Assembly: GCF_033568475.1 (NCBI RefSeq)
Contig: NW_027331831.1
Span: forward strand, 12,276,001-12,340,000
DNA from: Henckelia pumila
Taxonomy: Eukaryota; Streptophyta; Magnoliopsida; Lamiales; Gesneriaceae
Direction of reading: 5' to 3'
DNA: 64,000 nt
Under the pieces are notes generated by a model. It saw only the letters and a list, made by a program, of their open reading frames with translations, searched no databases and was not told the DNA's origin. Below are positions 20,801-32,645 of the stretch, piece after piece. The stretch's first letter is position 1; every line of letters begins with the position of its first letter. A program made the position numbers and the translations under genes.

Positions 20801-22272
20801 ACAGTAAGCCACGAAATAATGTTTCAGATTGAAACATTGGGTTTACTATTAAATTGTAATACAGATGATCCGAAAACTTTGAGTACTTTTTGAGGTAAAG
20901 GTACAGTTTATTATCCTTGAATTGGAAGAATAGTCAGAGAAGATGAATCGAATTTCGAGAATGAACTTCACTTGATATGGTACCGATTATCAACAGCTCT
21001 GAATACTTTGAAATCTGTGAATACAGCATATTATTCTATAATTAATGAATAGTCCGAATAGACGAATCAGATTTTGCAGAATACACTGTATGAGATGTGA
21101 ATAACAGTTATCTATTCAGATCTGTGAAGAATATAGAGATATGATGAAAGTACAGGAATGATTAAAATCTATTGTCAGGATTAAGACTTTAGATTTATTC
21201 GACAAAATGTGGCATTGATTGATTGATTGATTGATGTTCTGAGAGTTGGTTATATGTGATTACATTATAGCATTCTTCGATTGATGGATTATCTGAGTTG
21301 ATTTTCCAGATGTTGCGACTATTCTCAGAACTGTAATACCTGATTCGGTATTACTTGACTTGATGTGTTGCCCTTGATGATTATAATTCCTATAACCGCT
21401 ATTAAGTCGATTTTGAGATAATGCTATGATGATATGATGAAAAGAAATTCGATTTCTTTGTGTTGAAATGATACTACCGAAGTATATAACATCAGATCAG
21501 ACATGATTTGTCAATATCAGATCAGATTTAATTTGAGACACACAAAGATTTTGAAGATGAATCTGTACGAAATGAAAACAGAGAATAAGAAACAGAATTA
21601 GTAATTGAATGATAGATATAACTTTTGAAGCTGAAACTGATTAGTTAAGCGGAAAAGTTATTCTTGAAACATCATTCAATTCAAAATAGAGAAAGAGTAG
21701 AGTTGAATTTACAGATTCATAATATGAAGTTGAATACTGATCTTGAAGCAATGAACAGAATGACAGTGTAGACTTGATTTATGTTCTATGCAGAGCATGG
21801 AATAATATAGAGAGAGAAACAAGTCAACACCAATACTGAACTTCACTGACTGAGAGGTTAGACAAGATTAATGCTTTTCTGGATCAGCTTGATATGATGG
21901 ATCTGATTTGTTCCATGTGAATAAGAGAAGGAAGTATCAGAAGATTCTTCCTATGTACTTTAATTAGTTGAGATAGATTTCGAAAAGATTTTGAGTTAAG
22001 TCGATTAGTCGACAAATCTTTGATTGAAGAAAGAAACAGCCCAGAACGAATTCTTTTCAATGACTTAAAGTACAACTGAATAAATATCGAAGACAAGAGA
22101 ATAGTAGCATATTCGAAGAAAGAGTCTGCTAAGAGATGAAGAGATGAGATACGACGTTCAGAGTTATATGATTGAAGTGAGAATAACTTCAGATAATCAT
22201 TCAGTCTATCAGAGTGAATAGTTCGATTGAATGTGATTTCGAAGACGAAATCATTTCTTAGAGAGGAGGAAT
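17826..22272 (+). other. Interior of the nested element, no intact genes
   Basis: The PBS (17831-17841, complementary to the initiator Met-tRNA end) opens it and a purine tract (GAGAGGAGGAAT, 22261-22272) closes it. Both strands are full of stops. Near 18850-18930 a phrase reading CGG.YLNKQC..GRC resembles a gag zinc knuckle; this is the only trace of a domain I can point to. The rest looks like old coding DNA worn down by mutation, or leader-like filler. A GATT tetranucleotide run lies at 21218-21236. Confidence 0.6.
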
Positions 22273-24685
22273 TGTAAGGCCCGAAAATATTAAATTATTA
22301 ATTATGGGATTTGAGAATTAAATTCCATATTATGGGCTACTATTGATTTGAGAAGTTATGGAAATGATAGATTTAATTTTCGAGCCAAAAATATTAATTT
22401 GAGAATTTTACGGGTTTTGGGAAGTAAATTCCGGGAATTCTTAAATTAAAAGAATAAATATTCGATTTGAATATTTATGGAATTTAAGATTAAATTCCAC
22501 GTTTCGGGAATTAATATGATTATTTCGAAGATGAAACCCGATCAGAGACTGATTTGAAAATATCGGAGTTTGAAGGGCTGAAATGCTAAAGGCCGGGATT
22601 ATTTTATTAATCCGAATTTATTTAATTTTAATTCGAGTATATTTAATTTGAGAATATTTAGAGTTTCGATTTTAATTCTAATATTCTTAAATTATTTTGG
22701 ATTGAAATTGAATTAAAACGAAGGCCGAGGACTGAATTGCAATTAATAAAAATTTGAGGGACTAAATTGTAATTATGCAATATATATCCGATTTAATCAG
22801 ATTGATACGTGTTATTTCATCTCAGAATTCAGAAAATAGAAGAAACATAACAGAGAGCCGAAACCCTCTCCATTTCTTTTGAAATTTTGATTTTCAAATC
22901 GCCGTAACTTTTGATCCGATCGTCCGATTTTGATTCCGAAAAGTGTTCTGGAATCCTTGCAACGAGGCCTTCGATTTGATGTATGTATTTAATAATCTTG
23001 GCATGTTTTGAAGAACGAAATTTGGTAGAGATCAGTACTTTGGTATATGATCATGTTCTTGACGTGTTGTATCGTTTATTTTCGAAACCGGATCGAATAT
23101 GGATTAAGGAATGAACTTTTTATGATGTCCAGCTTGTATTTGATATACTTAGCTGTTGTTATGAGGATTAGAATGATGTATTAATTATTTGGAATGGATT
23201 TATGAATTGGATTGAAGTTAAATAAGTTAGATTCGAATTCGATATTTCGTCAGTTACCGATTTTTAATCGCTACGCCGTTGATTCGTGTTTTTGGACCGT
23301 TTTGATAGCCTATGACTGAGATGAGATGTTCTTTTAGATGTTATCGATGATATAGCAATTTTAATTCTCAGTTTCAGACTAGTTTCGAAGGCTAACAACT
23401 CACGACTCCGAGTTGTACCGAATAAGAAGAAGTTGAGATTTGAAATGATTTTGAATGAATTTAGATTCATGATTGTGAACTGAATTTGAAATGATTGAAT
23501 AGAATGAAGATTGATATGAATGTTTTAATGCTATGTTTCAGATTTGAAGCGTTCAAAACAGAAGAAATACGAAGGTATAATGACGACATCGAGAGTCAGG
23601 AATTTTGAAACTCAAGAACGATTCTTCTTGAGTTGTTCCGCCAAAATCACATACGTATTTATTGCTTTGATTTGATTTTGATGTTGTCGATCCATCCCAG
23701 GTAGTGGATCTTTGATTTTGAGTCGATACGATTTTGATACGATGATGATATGAATTGATTCGATGCCAAGGTCGGAGGGTGACCTTATTTTCTAGCCCGA
23801 GAATGGCTATGATAGATGGATATCCATGTCAAGATCGGATACGAATCTTGATGGCAACGATGATTTATGAATCAATTCTAAATCAAGATATGCGTTATTT
23901 ACTCTATTTGTTGAGTCGAGTTAAATAGAGTCGATATGATTTATTTAACGCTTTTGATATGTTGCTTATACTGAGATGATTTCTCACCGGAGTTTATCCG
24001 ACTGTTGCTTTGTTTTGTATGTGTGCATTGCAACAGATGGGGCAGGAGCTAGTCTGAGATGACGTTGATAGCTCGGGAGCGAGATTTAGCAAGTGTGGAC
24101 TCGGGTTTAAGATGAAGAATGGTAGTTAGATAGCATCAAACTTGATAAACACTTATATATTTGAAGCTCACATTGAGTCCTTGTGTAGCTTGCTCAATAA
24201 ATATTTATAATGTATTTGTTTGATGTAAGAATCGCATGATTTGAGGCTGAGGACTTGGTACATGTTTATATGTATATTTCCAGATTGTATACCATGTTTA
24301 GAATTAGATTTATGGTTGATTCATGCCATGGTTCCAAGTTTTTGACAGCAAAGAATGTTCTGAGATTTTTCTGGAAATGGGTGCCGCTCGATCGGGTGCT
24401 TTTCACCGATCGAGCGAGGCCTGTTTTTATAGGCAGAAACTGGAATTTTTCTTGCTTGCTCGATCGGTAGGATTTGACCGATCGAGCGAGACCAATATAT
24501 ATCCAGACCAAGAGCAGAGCAATTGTGCTCGCTCGATCGGCTGATTTTGTCCGATCGAGCAAGGCTTCGGATTTAAAAAAAAAACAAAATTCTGCTCTTG
24601 ATTTATTATTCTTTAATTGTTTGATTAATAGTTTAATGAATCATTAGTTGCTCTATGATGAGATTAGCAACCCGAGGTCCTCACA
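22273..24685 (+). repeat. 3' LTR of the nested element (2413 bp)
   Basis: Begins TGTAAGGCCCG right after the polypurine tract and ends GTCCTCACA, followed by the AATAG duplication. It parallels the 5' LTR over its whole length, including the three hairpins at 24385-24563. Confidence 0.92.
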
Positions 24686-24690
24686 AATAG
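24686..24690. other. Target site duplication, right copy (AATAG)
   Basis: Matches 15413-15417. The host pol frame resumes here on the minus strand. Confidence 0.9.
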
Positions 24691-26266
24691 GGTTACCGAT
24701 GACCAGCTCGGGTGGATGACTTTTACTCCACCAAAGATTTCCAAGGGAATTTGTGCCTTGATTTGTTGGAGTGTCATCCTCATTCCTGACTGTGATATCG
24801 GGTTCAATGATTTCTTCTCCGATTCTCTGTTCTCCATGATCTTGATCTATTCTTCCTTCAGTGGGTTGGATGATTACTTCTTCTGGTTCATCTCTTATGA
24901 TGGGAAGTTCATCACTCTCACTTTCATCATCTAGAACAGTTGATTCTAGCCTGTTTGCTAGATCTTTGATATTGGTTTGAGACTTATCTGCACATACAGT
25001 AGCTTCATCAAAAATAATATGAATAGTTTTCTCTATCGTCAGTGATCTTTTGTTAAAAACTCTGTAAGCTCGAATGACTGAGGAATATCCAACAAATATG
25101 CCTTCTTCTGCTTTTGCATCAAAGTCCCTTAAGCGGTGTTTTCCGTTATCATGAACGAAGCATGTACAGCCAAATACTTTAAAATATGAAACATAGGGTT
25201 TTGTGTCATTCAAGATCTCATATGGTGTTTTGTTGTGCTTCTTGTTAATCATATATCTGTTTTGAGTGTAACATGCTGTGTTAATTGCCTCTGCCCAGAG
25301 TCTTTGAGATACGTTGGAATCATCAATCATAGTTCTAACTGCCTCCTTAAGAGTTCTATTTCTTCTCTCAGCAACACAATTTTGCTGTGGGGTCCGAGCA
25401 GCAAATAACTCATGCTTGATTCCCTGGTCATCTAGATATGATCCGAGGGTTTTGTTTAAAAATTCAGTGCCTCGATCACTCTTGATCCGATCTATCCCAG
25501 TACGTTTCTCATTTTGCAAACGTTTAAAAATCTTTATGAAGTGAGTAGTTGTTTGATCTTTGGACGATGAGAAAATTACCCAAGTGAAACGAGAGTAATC
25601 ATCCACAATAACTAAGGTATATCTCATTCCCCCTGAGCTCCTGACCGGTATAGGACCAAATAGATCCATGTGTAACAGGTCTAAGCATTTAGAAGAAGAT
25701 ATACACCCTTTGGTTTTAAAAGTAGCTCTCACTTGCTTGCCCTGCTGACAAGCCGAACAAACTCTATTCTTTTTAAAATCACCTTTGGGCAGACCAAGAA
25801 CCAAATCATGTTTGCTCAGATGTTTAATGGACTTAAAATTTAAATGATTGAGCCGTTTATGCCATAACCTCTGCTTATTATTTTGAGAAACAAAACATGC
25901 AGGAACTGATGGTTGTGTACTTTGCCAATGTAGCCTATAAATGTTTTGTTCTCTTAGTCCGGTTAACATGATTTCACCATTACTAGATTTGATCATGCAT
26001 GTGTGCTTGTGAAATTCAACAATGTAACCGTTATCACATAGTTGACTAATACTGATTAGATTATAGCACAAGTTATCAACAAGCAATACATCATTAATGA
26101 TAAAGTTACCATGAGTAATCTTACCCTTACCCACGATCTTACCCTTTGAATTATCACCAAAAATAATTTTAGGCCCTTTGTATTGTATGATTTCGGATAA
26201 CAATTCTTTATTTCCAGTCATGTGCCTAGAGCATCCACTGTCAAGATACCACGTTGTCTTTTCCAT
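24691..26266 (-). pseudogene. Protease-integrase part of pol, SIRE-like element, interrupted by the insertion
   Basis: An open frame of more than 500 codons on the minus strand. It begins near the protease motif (WYLDSGCSRHMTG). Next comes the integrase zinc domain (HKRLNHLNF ... CSACQQGK), then the catalytic core with LLHMDLFGP, SDRGTEF and AERRNRT supplying the D, D and E, and the copia GKHRLRDFDAK and FVGYS motifs. One usual residue is changed: NCVAERRN has Cys where Gly is common. The frame ends in the linker before RT, where the 9.27-kb insertion begins. The integrase domain itself has no stop. Classed as a pseudogene because the gene is physically split. Confidence 0.92.
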
Positions 26267-26339
26267 TGAACTATTCTTCTCGACTGATTTTATTGATAGT
26301 ACCTGCAGGAAGAATATATAACCATGGTACCCTTATCTA

Positions 26340-28399
26340 TTTGGTTCTGAACTGGATTAGTCCTTTTGGGACCCACACCTGAATTACTCTAACGGTTTTA
26401 CCCGTATTTGCATCTATAAAGTGAGTCAGTCGAGGTGTACGATGTGTACTGGTGTGTGGTCTGGATCTTACAGTGTGTTGTTTGAACTTTTGATCTTTGT
26501 TATCCAGTCTGTATCGTTTTTGAACAGGCATGCAATTTTTTTTTTGAACAGGCATGCAATTGAAGTACTAGTTTTGTGTCACCCGATGATTTCTGTACTT
26601 GGATTGACTTGGTTCAAACCTTGACTGCCTGAACTTAGGTTGGTTTCCCTTTCTTTGTTCACTCAATCTAGATTTGTTCCATGTCTCTCTTTTCCTTGGA
26701 TTCTGGGGCTCCACATATCCAAGTCCTTTATGCTTACCTTTTTTCTCATATCGACTTGACTGTCCATCATAGATCTTAGGTTCATCATGTTCATACATCG
26801 TACTAGATCGAAAAATCTTATTACATTAGGATCGTTCCCACTAGAATACGATTGAGTATTTTTTTTCGTAAGAATACATTCATTTGATCCATATCCAATA
26901 CCGGTTTTATCACCTGCTTGTTTCTGGTTCTCATGTATCTTATCCAACGAGGTAGAAGCCTTATTCCAAGAGTTGATTGTTTTAAGCAAATTTTTATTTT
27001 CATACAAAGTGGCTTGTAATACTCGTTTCTTATCATCATTCTCAGCTGCTAATGGGTTTAGCTTAGTCCTTAGATCGTCAAGTTTTTTTTGCTGTAAACA
27101 GCTAGATTCCCTTGACTTATCAATAAGACGTGCCTTTTCTGTCTTTACTTCCTCGAGTTTCGTAGAAAGTTTCTTATACTCAGTTATCATCTCATTAAGT
27201 GCTTGAACGAGTTCTTCTTGTGTAAATTCATATGAGTTAAATTTAAATACCTCAGTGTCGTCTTCTTCATTCTGAGAGTTGGCCATAAGACATTGTATTT
27301 GTTCTTCTTCACTTTCTTCGGATGAGCTATCTGTATCGGATGACTAGGATTCTGTTTCTGTCCATTTGTTTTTTTCCTTCGTCTGCAACTAGCACTTTTT
27401 ATTCCTTCTTCTTTTGGAATGTTCTTCTTTCTTCCCTGCCTTTATTCTTCTCAACATGATGCTTCCTCTCATCATTCTTAGGCCTAGTACAATCTGCAAT
27501 GAAGTGGTCTTGCTTGCCACAGTTAAAGCATGCAGGACCATCCTCTGTATGGTCTTGTTTATAATATGATTTGTTAAACTTTGTGTTATTCTTACGCGTG
27601 AATTTACCAAACCTTTTGATGAAGAGAGACATCGCTTCTCCACTCATCTGCTCAGCTATCTTCTTTGCTGATGCTTCCTCAGTCGGTTGAGGTGAGATAG
27701 TTGATGTCAGTGCTTTGGTGGGGTTCGAGGCATGTGTATCTTCCTCTGTTCTTATTCCGAGTTCAACTCGTACTCCTTGAGATCTGCAAATAGATCATGA
27801 AGCTCCAGTTTGTTTAGATCTTTTGATTCTCTCATAGATATGGTCTTGACGTCCCATTCTCTGGGTAATGCTCGCATAACCTTCAAGAAAATTTCACGAT
27901 TAGTATAAATTTTTCCAAGAGCAATTAATTCACAAATAATATTGCTAAATCTTTCATCAAACTCAGTCATTGTTTCTTCTGGTTTCATCTTGGCGTTGTC
28001 AAACATCTGAATGACTACAGTGAGTTTTTTTTCTTTAGTTTGATCGTTCCCTTCGCACAGTTGAGTAAGTTTCTCCCAAATTTCTTTGGCGGTTGAGCAC
28101 GTCTTGATCTTGTTAAACATGTTTTTGTCCAGCGTTTTGTACAGTATATCCTTAGCCACATTGTCAAGATTTGGTTTTTTTTTGTCTTCATTACTCCATT
28201 CTGCTCTAGGTTGCTAAACCATCTGTGGTTCGCCTCCTAATATGGCTACAACATTGTTGACTTTTAGAATCTTCATGGGTCCGTCAGTGATGACGTACCA
28301 CATATCATCATCTCGAGCAGAAAGATATGCCTGCATACGAATTTTCCAGTCATCATAATCTTCTTTAGAGAACATAGGAATTTTGTTTAGTGAAGTCAT
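26340..28399 (-). pseudogene. Gag of the SIRE-like element, broken
   Basis: It starts at MTSLNKIPMFSKEDYDDWK (28399), the typical copia gag opening. A TAG at 28211-28213 interrupts a frame that otherwise continues to 27752, through the UBN2-type capsid region (LTQLCEGNDQTKEKKL, MTEFDERFSNI, LPREWDVKT). A frameshift near 27750 follows. The zinc knuckle CFNCGKQDHFIADC lies at about 27540. After another break, 27286-26663 is a long coiled coil (LNEMITEYKKLSTKLEEVKTE), as in SIRE gag proteins. A basic, Gln/Arg-rich tail follows (26798-26568). Two 20-bp copies of TTTTGAACAGGCATGCAATT separated by a T run lie at 26518-26561. Confidence 0.87.
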
Positions 28400-28430
28400 G
28401 ATGAGTATCAACAATTAAAAGAAACACCCT

Positions 28431-28441
28431 CTCTGATATCA
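28431..28441 (-). other. Primer binding site of the SIRE-like element
   Basis: On the minus strand TGATATCAGAG lies three bases inside the 5' LTR. It differs from the usual initiator-Met-tRNA site TGGTATCAGAG by one G-to-A change. Confidence 0.75.
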
Positions 28442-28443
28442 CT

Positions 28444-29231
28444 TGTTGGGGATCGAATGTGCGTGTAGAGGGGGGTGGGGGTGAATACACACTCTAAAAA
28501 TATTTGACTCTAATGCAATATTGTTGAGCAAATGTTAGTTTACTCAACCGATGTTCCTTTAACTTTCTAGAGATATAAGAGCTACTGAAAATAGTGCGGA
28601 AACAACTCTTGCTATACTAGATGATAATGATGGAATCGTGTAATGCAGTAGCGTAAGTAAGCAATGATATGTTTATGGATGTTCGGAGCTCAATCTCCTA
28701 CGTCACCCCTTCTTCTTCATGGAAAGGATACACTAGAAGACTTTGGTTATTACAACAACATGCAATACAGCCGATCCAATTTAGGACTTATCAGATGCCC
28801 AAGATGGAACTCCTAGATTCACACTGATAAGATTCTAAGTTCTTATCAAACTTTCTTCAGTTGATGATGATAACACTCTAAGCTTCTTGAAGACTTAGAA
28901 TCTCAAATCCTTGTAGCAGATAGTGTTCTTCAAACAGTGGCTGGATTTGAGTTACCCTTGAAAAGATCTCTTTGTAGATCGGATAAACTTTTTAGCGAAG
29001 GGTTGAGTGAGCATTCGAGTATTCAAGAAGTGTTTTCAAGTGCTCAAGTATGCAAATCTTTGTAAGCGTGACTCTCGTTTATCTGAGTAGACTCTGATAT
29101 TTATAGAAGCTTTGCTCAACGTCTCCTTCCTTTTGACAACGGTAGGAAAACGTTTAGAGTTTCAGATATCAGTCCTTGATTTGTGATATTCGATAATATC
29201 TTCTGAATATATTTACTAGGAGCGCCTTAAA
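28444..29231 (-). repeat. 5' LTR of the SIRE-like element, U3 end missing
   Basis: Pairs with 8028-8820 of the 3' LTR. Similarity stops at AGCGCCTTAAA (29231), so about 410 bp of upstream U3 are missing and AT-rich Helitron-like DNA follows directly. The TATA box at 29098-29105 remains. Confidence 0.85.
29098..29105 (-). promoter_or_regulatory. TATA box of the truncated 5' LTR
   Basis: TATAAATA on the minus strand, only about 130 bp from the truncation point, so most upstream promoter elements are gone. Confidence 0.55.
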
Positions 29232-29642
29232 ATTACAGAATATTATTTAAATTATTCTAAACATTAAAAAAAAGATTAACTTAAAAAATCATACTTCTAC
29301 AAATTATTAAATCAGTTATTTTATATTTGACATATTTTGATTAGGGAGGAATCTTTACAAAACATTCAAATTCCAAACCTAATCACAATATTATGTAATT
29401 AAAAATTAAATAATATTTTTATTTTTAATTCCGTATAAAAAACATACAAAAATATAAAAACAGTAATTAAAACTATACAAAATCATTATCTATAATTCCG
29501 TAATTAAAAGCATACAAAATCACTATCGTTATTAAAACTATACAATCACTACTAACTTCTCGGCCCATTCTTAAATACAACAAAATCTAAAAATTATCAA
29601 AAATATAGAACATTTCCAATATTGAATTGAGCACAATTATTG

Positions 29643-29650
29643 TATAAATA
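29643..29650 (+). promoter_or_regulatory. TATA box before RPA-like copy 2
   Basis: TGTATAAATATAA lies 69 bp before the ATG at 29712; copy 1 has a similar box near 6599. Confidence 0.5.
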
Positions 29651-29711
29651 TAATTATATTTTCAACTTCAATCAAAAAATTACAACATAGTTTCCACTCT
29701 ATACTCATCAA

Positions 29712-31360
29712 ATGTCACCGTTGTTCAAAGTTATTCGTGAAATAAATATTTCAGATTGGTATTGGGCACTGAAATTACGATTAATACGTTATTTATGATC
29801 TACCTCCATATAAAAGCAAGGAAGATCCTAGCTACAATGAAATGTATATTCCAAATGTTGAGTTACATAAAATATTTGCGATTTAAATTTATCATCAATC
29901 TAACTTCGATTTGTTTTGTTTTTTCTCGCTTCCAGGGAACACGCATACATGCAACCATAAAATATGGTGTCATTGACAAATTGAGGCCAATACTCAAAGA
30001 AAGACATTTTTATGTCATCAAAGACATGATCGTTGCACAAAATAAAATGAAAATCAAAACCACCTCGAGCATATACAAAATTAATCTCATCAACAAAACA
30101 AATGTATGCGAAATAAAAAATCATAATTTTCCGTCAAAGATATTTGAATTCAAGAACTTCAAAGATTTGACAAGCACAGAAATCATCGATGAAAATAAAA
30201 TTTTTGGTATGTTTAATTTTTGAAGTTTCGTGAATTTAAATGATGTTAGCATTTTATTATTAAATATTAATGTGTTTATTGATCATTGTGTGTTTTTTAT
30301 ATGTGATTGTTGTAATGATTTCAAGTGGAAAACCCTAAAACAGAGAAATCAATGGACGTCCTACAAAGATAATTGATTTTTCCATTGAAGATTTAGTGTA
30401 AAAGTATTTATAATCTAACATTTTTTTGGACATAAGAAATTTTAATGTTGATATATTCTATGTATATTTATAATTTTTTAGGCACAACAAGTTACTATGC
30501 ACTTTGCTGGAAAGTTTCGTAGATGAAATGATGACGTTTTTTAATACAATTGGTGATGAGTCGGTGATTGTGGTTCTTCAAATGTATCGTGCAAAAAGAT
30601 ATAAAGGTGAATTAAGTAGGTGTTTCAAATACATTTTATGTCAACAAATTGATGTTAAAAGGTGAATACGCGAAATTCTAGAATTTTTAAACAGGTAATA
30701 TTACTCTTATATTACTTTATTTTGTTTAAAATTCTAATAAATTTATTTTGATAATTTACATAAAATCAATTTCTTTTCGGATTTAGGATCACCTCAAGCA
30801 GTACTCAAGAGAATTCAATCAACACAATGTCATTGCCATGTGCCCGAACTTTTATCGAGAAACCTAGAAATTCAAAGGATATTTTCAGGACTATATATAG
30901 AACAATCGTCTGAAAACGACGAGGTGTGAATGTGATTGATTTTTTTTAATAATATGAGTATTTGTAATTGAATATTTATTTGTACTGTTTATAGGTAGGT
31001 AGTTTTTGGGTATATGCAAAAATAGTATTCGTGGAATCAAATGAAAATTGATGGTATTTGTCATACAAAGAATGTCCTAAGAAACTCAATGCAGTGGGTG
31101 AAAAATTTTACTGTGAAAAAGTGTGACCATTTCGATAGTCAAGGAACTACGAGGGTTGCTAAAAAAAATATATCATAATTTGCATATATTACATTGATTA
31201 TTTAATGAAACTTATTTTTGAATCATTCTTTCATTAGGTTCAATATACAAGTGAGAGTTGTTGACATCACTGAAAATGTAGTTTTTTTACTTTGGGATAG
31301 AGTGTGCTGAACTTTTTTGCCGTTTTAAAAAGTAATTTTTAATCTTATTATTCTTATTAT
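29712..31360 (+). pseudogene. RPA-like OB-fold gene, Helitron type, copy 2
   Basis: Exon 1 begins MSPLFKVIREINISDWYW and contains DLPPYKSKEDP after a frameshift. After the intron (acceptor CAG near 29936) the frame reads GTRIHATIKYGVIDKLRPILKE, FYVIKDMIVAQNKMKIKTT and NLINKTN. A third block (about 30484-30660) gives FVDEMMTFFNTIGDESVIVVLQMYRAKRYKGE, the second OB fold. The last block near 31255-31335 (VVDITENVVFLLWDRVC) resembles the C-terminal OB fold. The order and spacing match Helitron-carried RPA70 relatives, which bind single-stranded DNA. Stops between blocks and missing pieces show decay. It is a longer version of the gene at 6672 and shares its 5' flank. Confidence 0.7.
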
Positions 31361-31451
31361 TCATTGTAAAATTAAATTTATTAACATTTTAATTGTATAG
31401 TCAATATTTTCATTGATTCAAATTTATTTATATTATACACAAGATATATAT

Positions 31452-31482
31452 AGTTCGTGCATCGCACGGGTAAAATAATAGT
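31452..31482 (+). mobile_element. Helitron 3' terminus
   Basis: CGTGC-ATC-GCACG forms a short hairpin about 10 bp before AATAGT, the usual arrangement at Helitron 3' ends (hairpin, then CTRR, inserted before T). The last motif is ATAG rather than CTAG, so the end is slightly decayed. It closes the Helitron that carries the RPA-like gene. I could not find a TC 5' end. Confidence 0.6.
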
Positions 31483-32637
31483 ATATATGAATAAGTAAGT
31501 ATTATGTGAAAGAATTTCACGAATGAATCATTTAAATATGCATAAGAAAGTCTAGTGAGAAATAGATATTTATCTTTGAGATTGATCGATCCGATCTATA
31601 TATAAAATAAAAAATAGCACTTTTGAGAAACAAAAAATAATATTTTTCATGAATATGATGAAATAGAAGGTCTATCTCAAAACATTAACTTGTGAGACAG
31701 CCTCACGTGATTTTTTTGAATATGCATTTACACACGTATAATATAGATACATAATTTTATAGTATTCATAAGACATAAAATATTGTTCCAAGTATACTGA
31801 ATTTTCGTATAAAATTTTACTATATTGAAATACTTTTTTCCACGTCGAATGCGATATAATGTTCGGGGTATTCAGGTTTTATGTCATTACAGTTTATTTC
31901 CTATAAAAGCAAGCGATAAGTGTATTATAGAGATGGATATTTTGAAAAAAGAGAACAATTATATTATATATTTTATTTTAGTTTTGAAATATAGTTGTTT
32001 GTTGATTTATTCAAAATATCAGTGTCAAGAAAAAGTGGAGATGTCCACATTGGGCACGCCATTTTGGCAAACCTCAAATAATTGGTCCACAACACAACAA
32101 AAATTTAATTCCTTCCCTCATATCATACAAACTTGCCAACTCGCAAAATAAATCTCATTTGTGTTTGAAAATGTTGTTTCAGCCGTACTTGTGCATCACC
32201 AAGAGCCCATCCATTTTTGTCCATACTTATAAAAATAATATGTTCACAATATGATTGATATATGTTGGAAATGCAACCAAAGTTCACATTGAAACATCAA
32301 GAGAAATATCATGAGTTAATATATGAAATGATATTTTCATTAATATGATGTCTTTTGGGTGAAGTTTAAAAGCAAAATCATGATAGTTTATGCCCAACTC
32401 AATGAAGATGAGCAACTTCGATATGGAATGATCATATCTCCATTGATATGAGGCATTTTGGGTGAAGTTCACAAGCAAAATCATGAGGGTTTATATATGC
32501 CCAAAGTGGACGATATCATACCATAATGGAGATATGTGAGTTCTATTGTATTACAAGACATTTGAGCTGATGGACGATTTAAAAAGATGTGTGTTGTATA
32601 GTTACCACAAACTATAAATTTTAATAAACCGACAAGT
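31483..32637. other. AT-rich intergenic DNA with old repeat fragments
   Basis: Around 31670-31710 lies TTGTGAGACAGCCTCACGTG, a dispersed plant repeat phrase also hinted at near 35570-35600. From 32310 to 32510 two imperfect direct copies of about 100 bp occur, sharing TTTTGGGTGAAGTT and AAGCAAAATCATGA. No gene is seen; the frame at 31825-32151 has no recognisable protein features. Confidence 0.5.
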
Positions 32638-32645
32638 GTTCTATC

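Larger units (their letters stand above)
15418..24685 (+). mobile_element. Nested non-autonomous LTR retrotransposon, 9268 bp
   Basis: Two direct LTRs (2408 and 2413 bp), a PBS with TGGTATCAGAG at 17831, a polypurine tract before 22273 and a 5-bp target duplication show a complete element in plus orientation, inserted antisense into the pol gene of its host. The 4.45-kb interior has no reading frame longer than about 70 codons. The LTRs look about 98% identical by eye, so the insertion is young. The element therefore probably moved with proteins from a relative. The superfamily cannot be proven without coding sequence; long LTRs and faint gag traces suggest Ty3/gypsy. Confidence 0.88.
8028..29231 (-). 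mobile_element. SIRE/Maximus-like Ty1/copia element, minus strand, split by a nested LTR element
   Basis: On the minus strand the order is 5' LTR (28444-29231, truncated), PBS, gag, protease-integrase, RT-RNase H, antisense ORFs, env-like gene, polypurine tract and 3' LTR (8028-9230). Removing 15418-24685 and one copy of the AATAG target duplication restores a continuous pol region at the integrase/RT junction. Without the insert the element is about 11.9 kb. All genes carry stops or frameshifts, and RT has lost a catalytic residue. The two LTRs look about 95% identical by eye, less alike than those of the nested element, as the nesting order requires. Confidence 0.88.

Noticed and set aside
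24255-24562. Overlapping frames rich in DRSS/ARSV phrases
   Set aside because: They read through the GATCGAGC hairpins of the LTR.
31825-32151. 108-codon frame in intergenic DNA
   Set aside because: AT-rich, no motif, no splice or promoter context.
32284-32510. Possible tandem-repeat array
   Set aside because: Only two imperfect copies; kept as a note in the intergenic entry.
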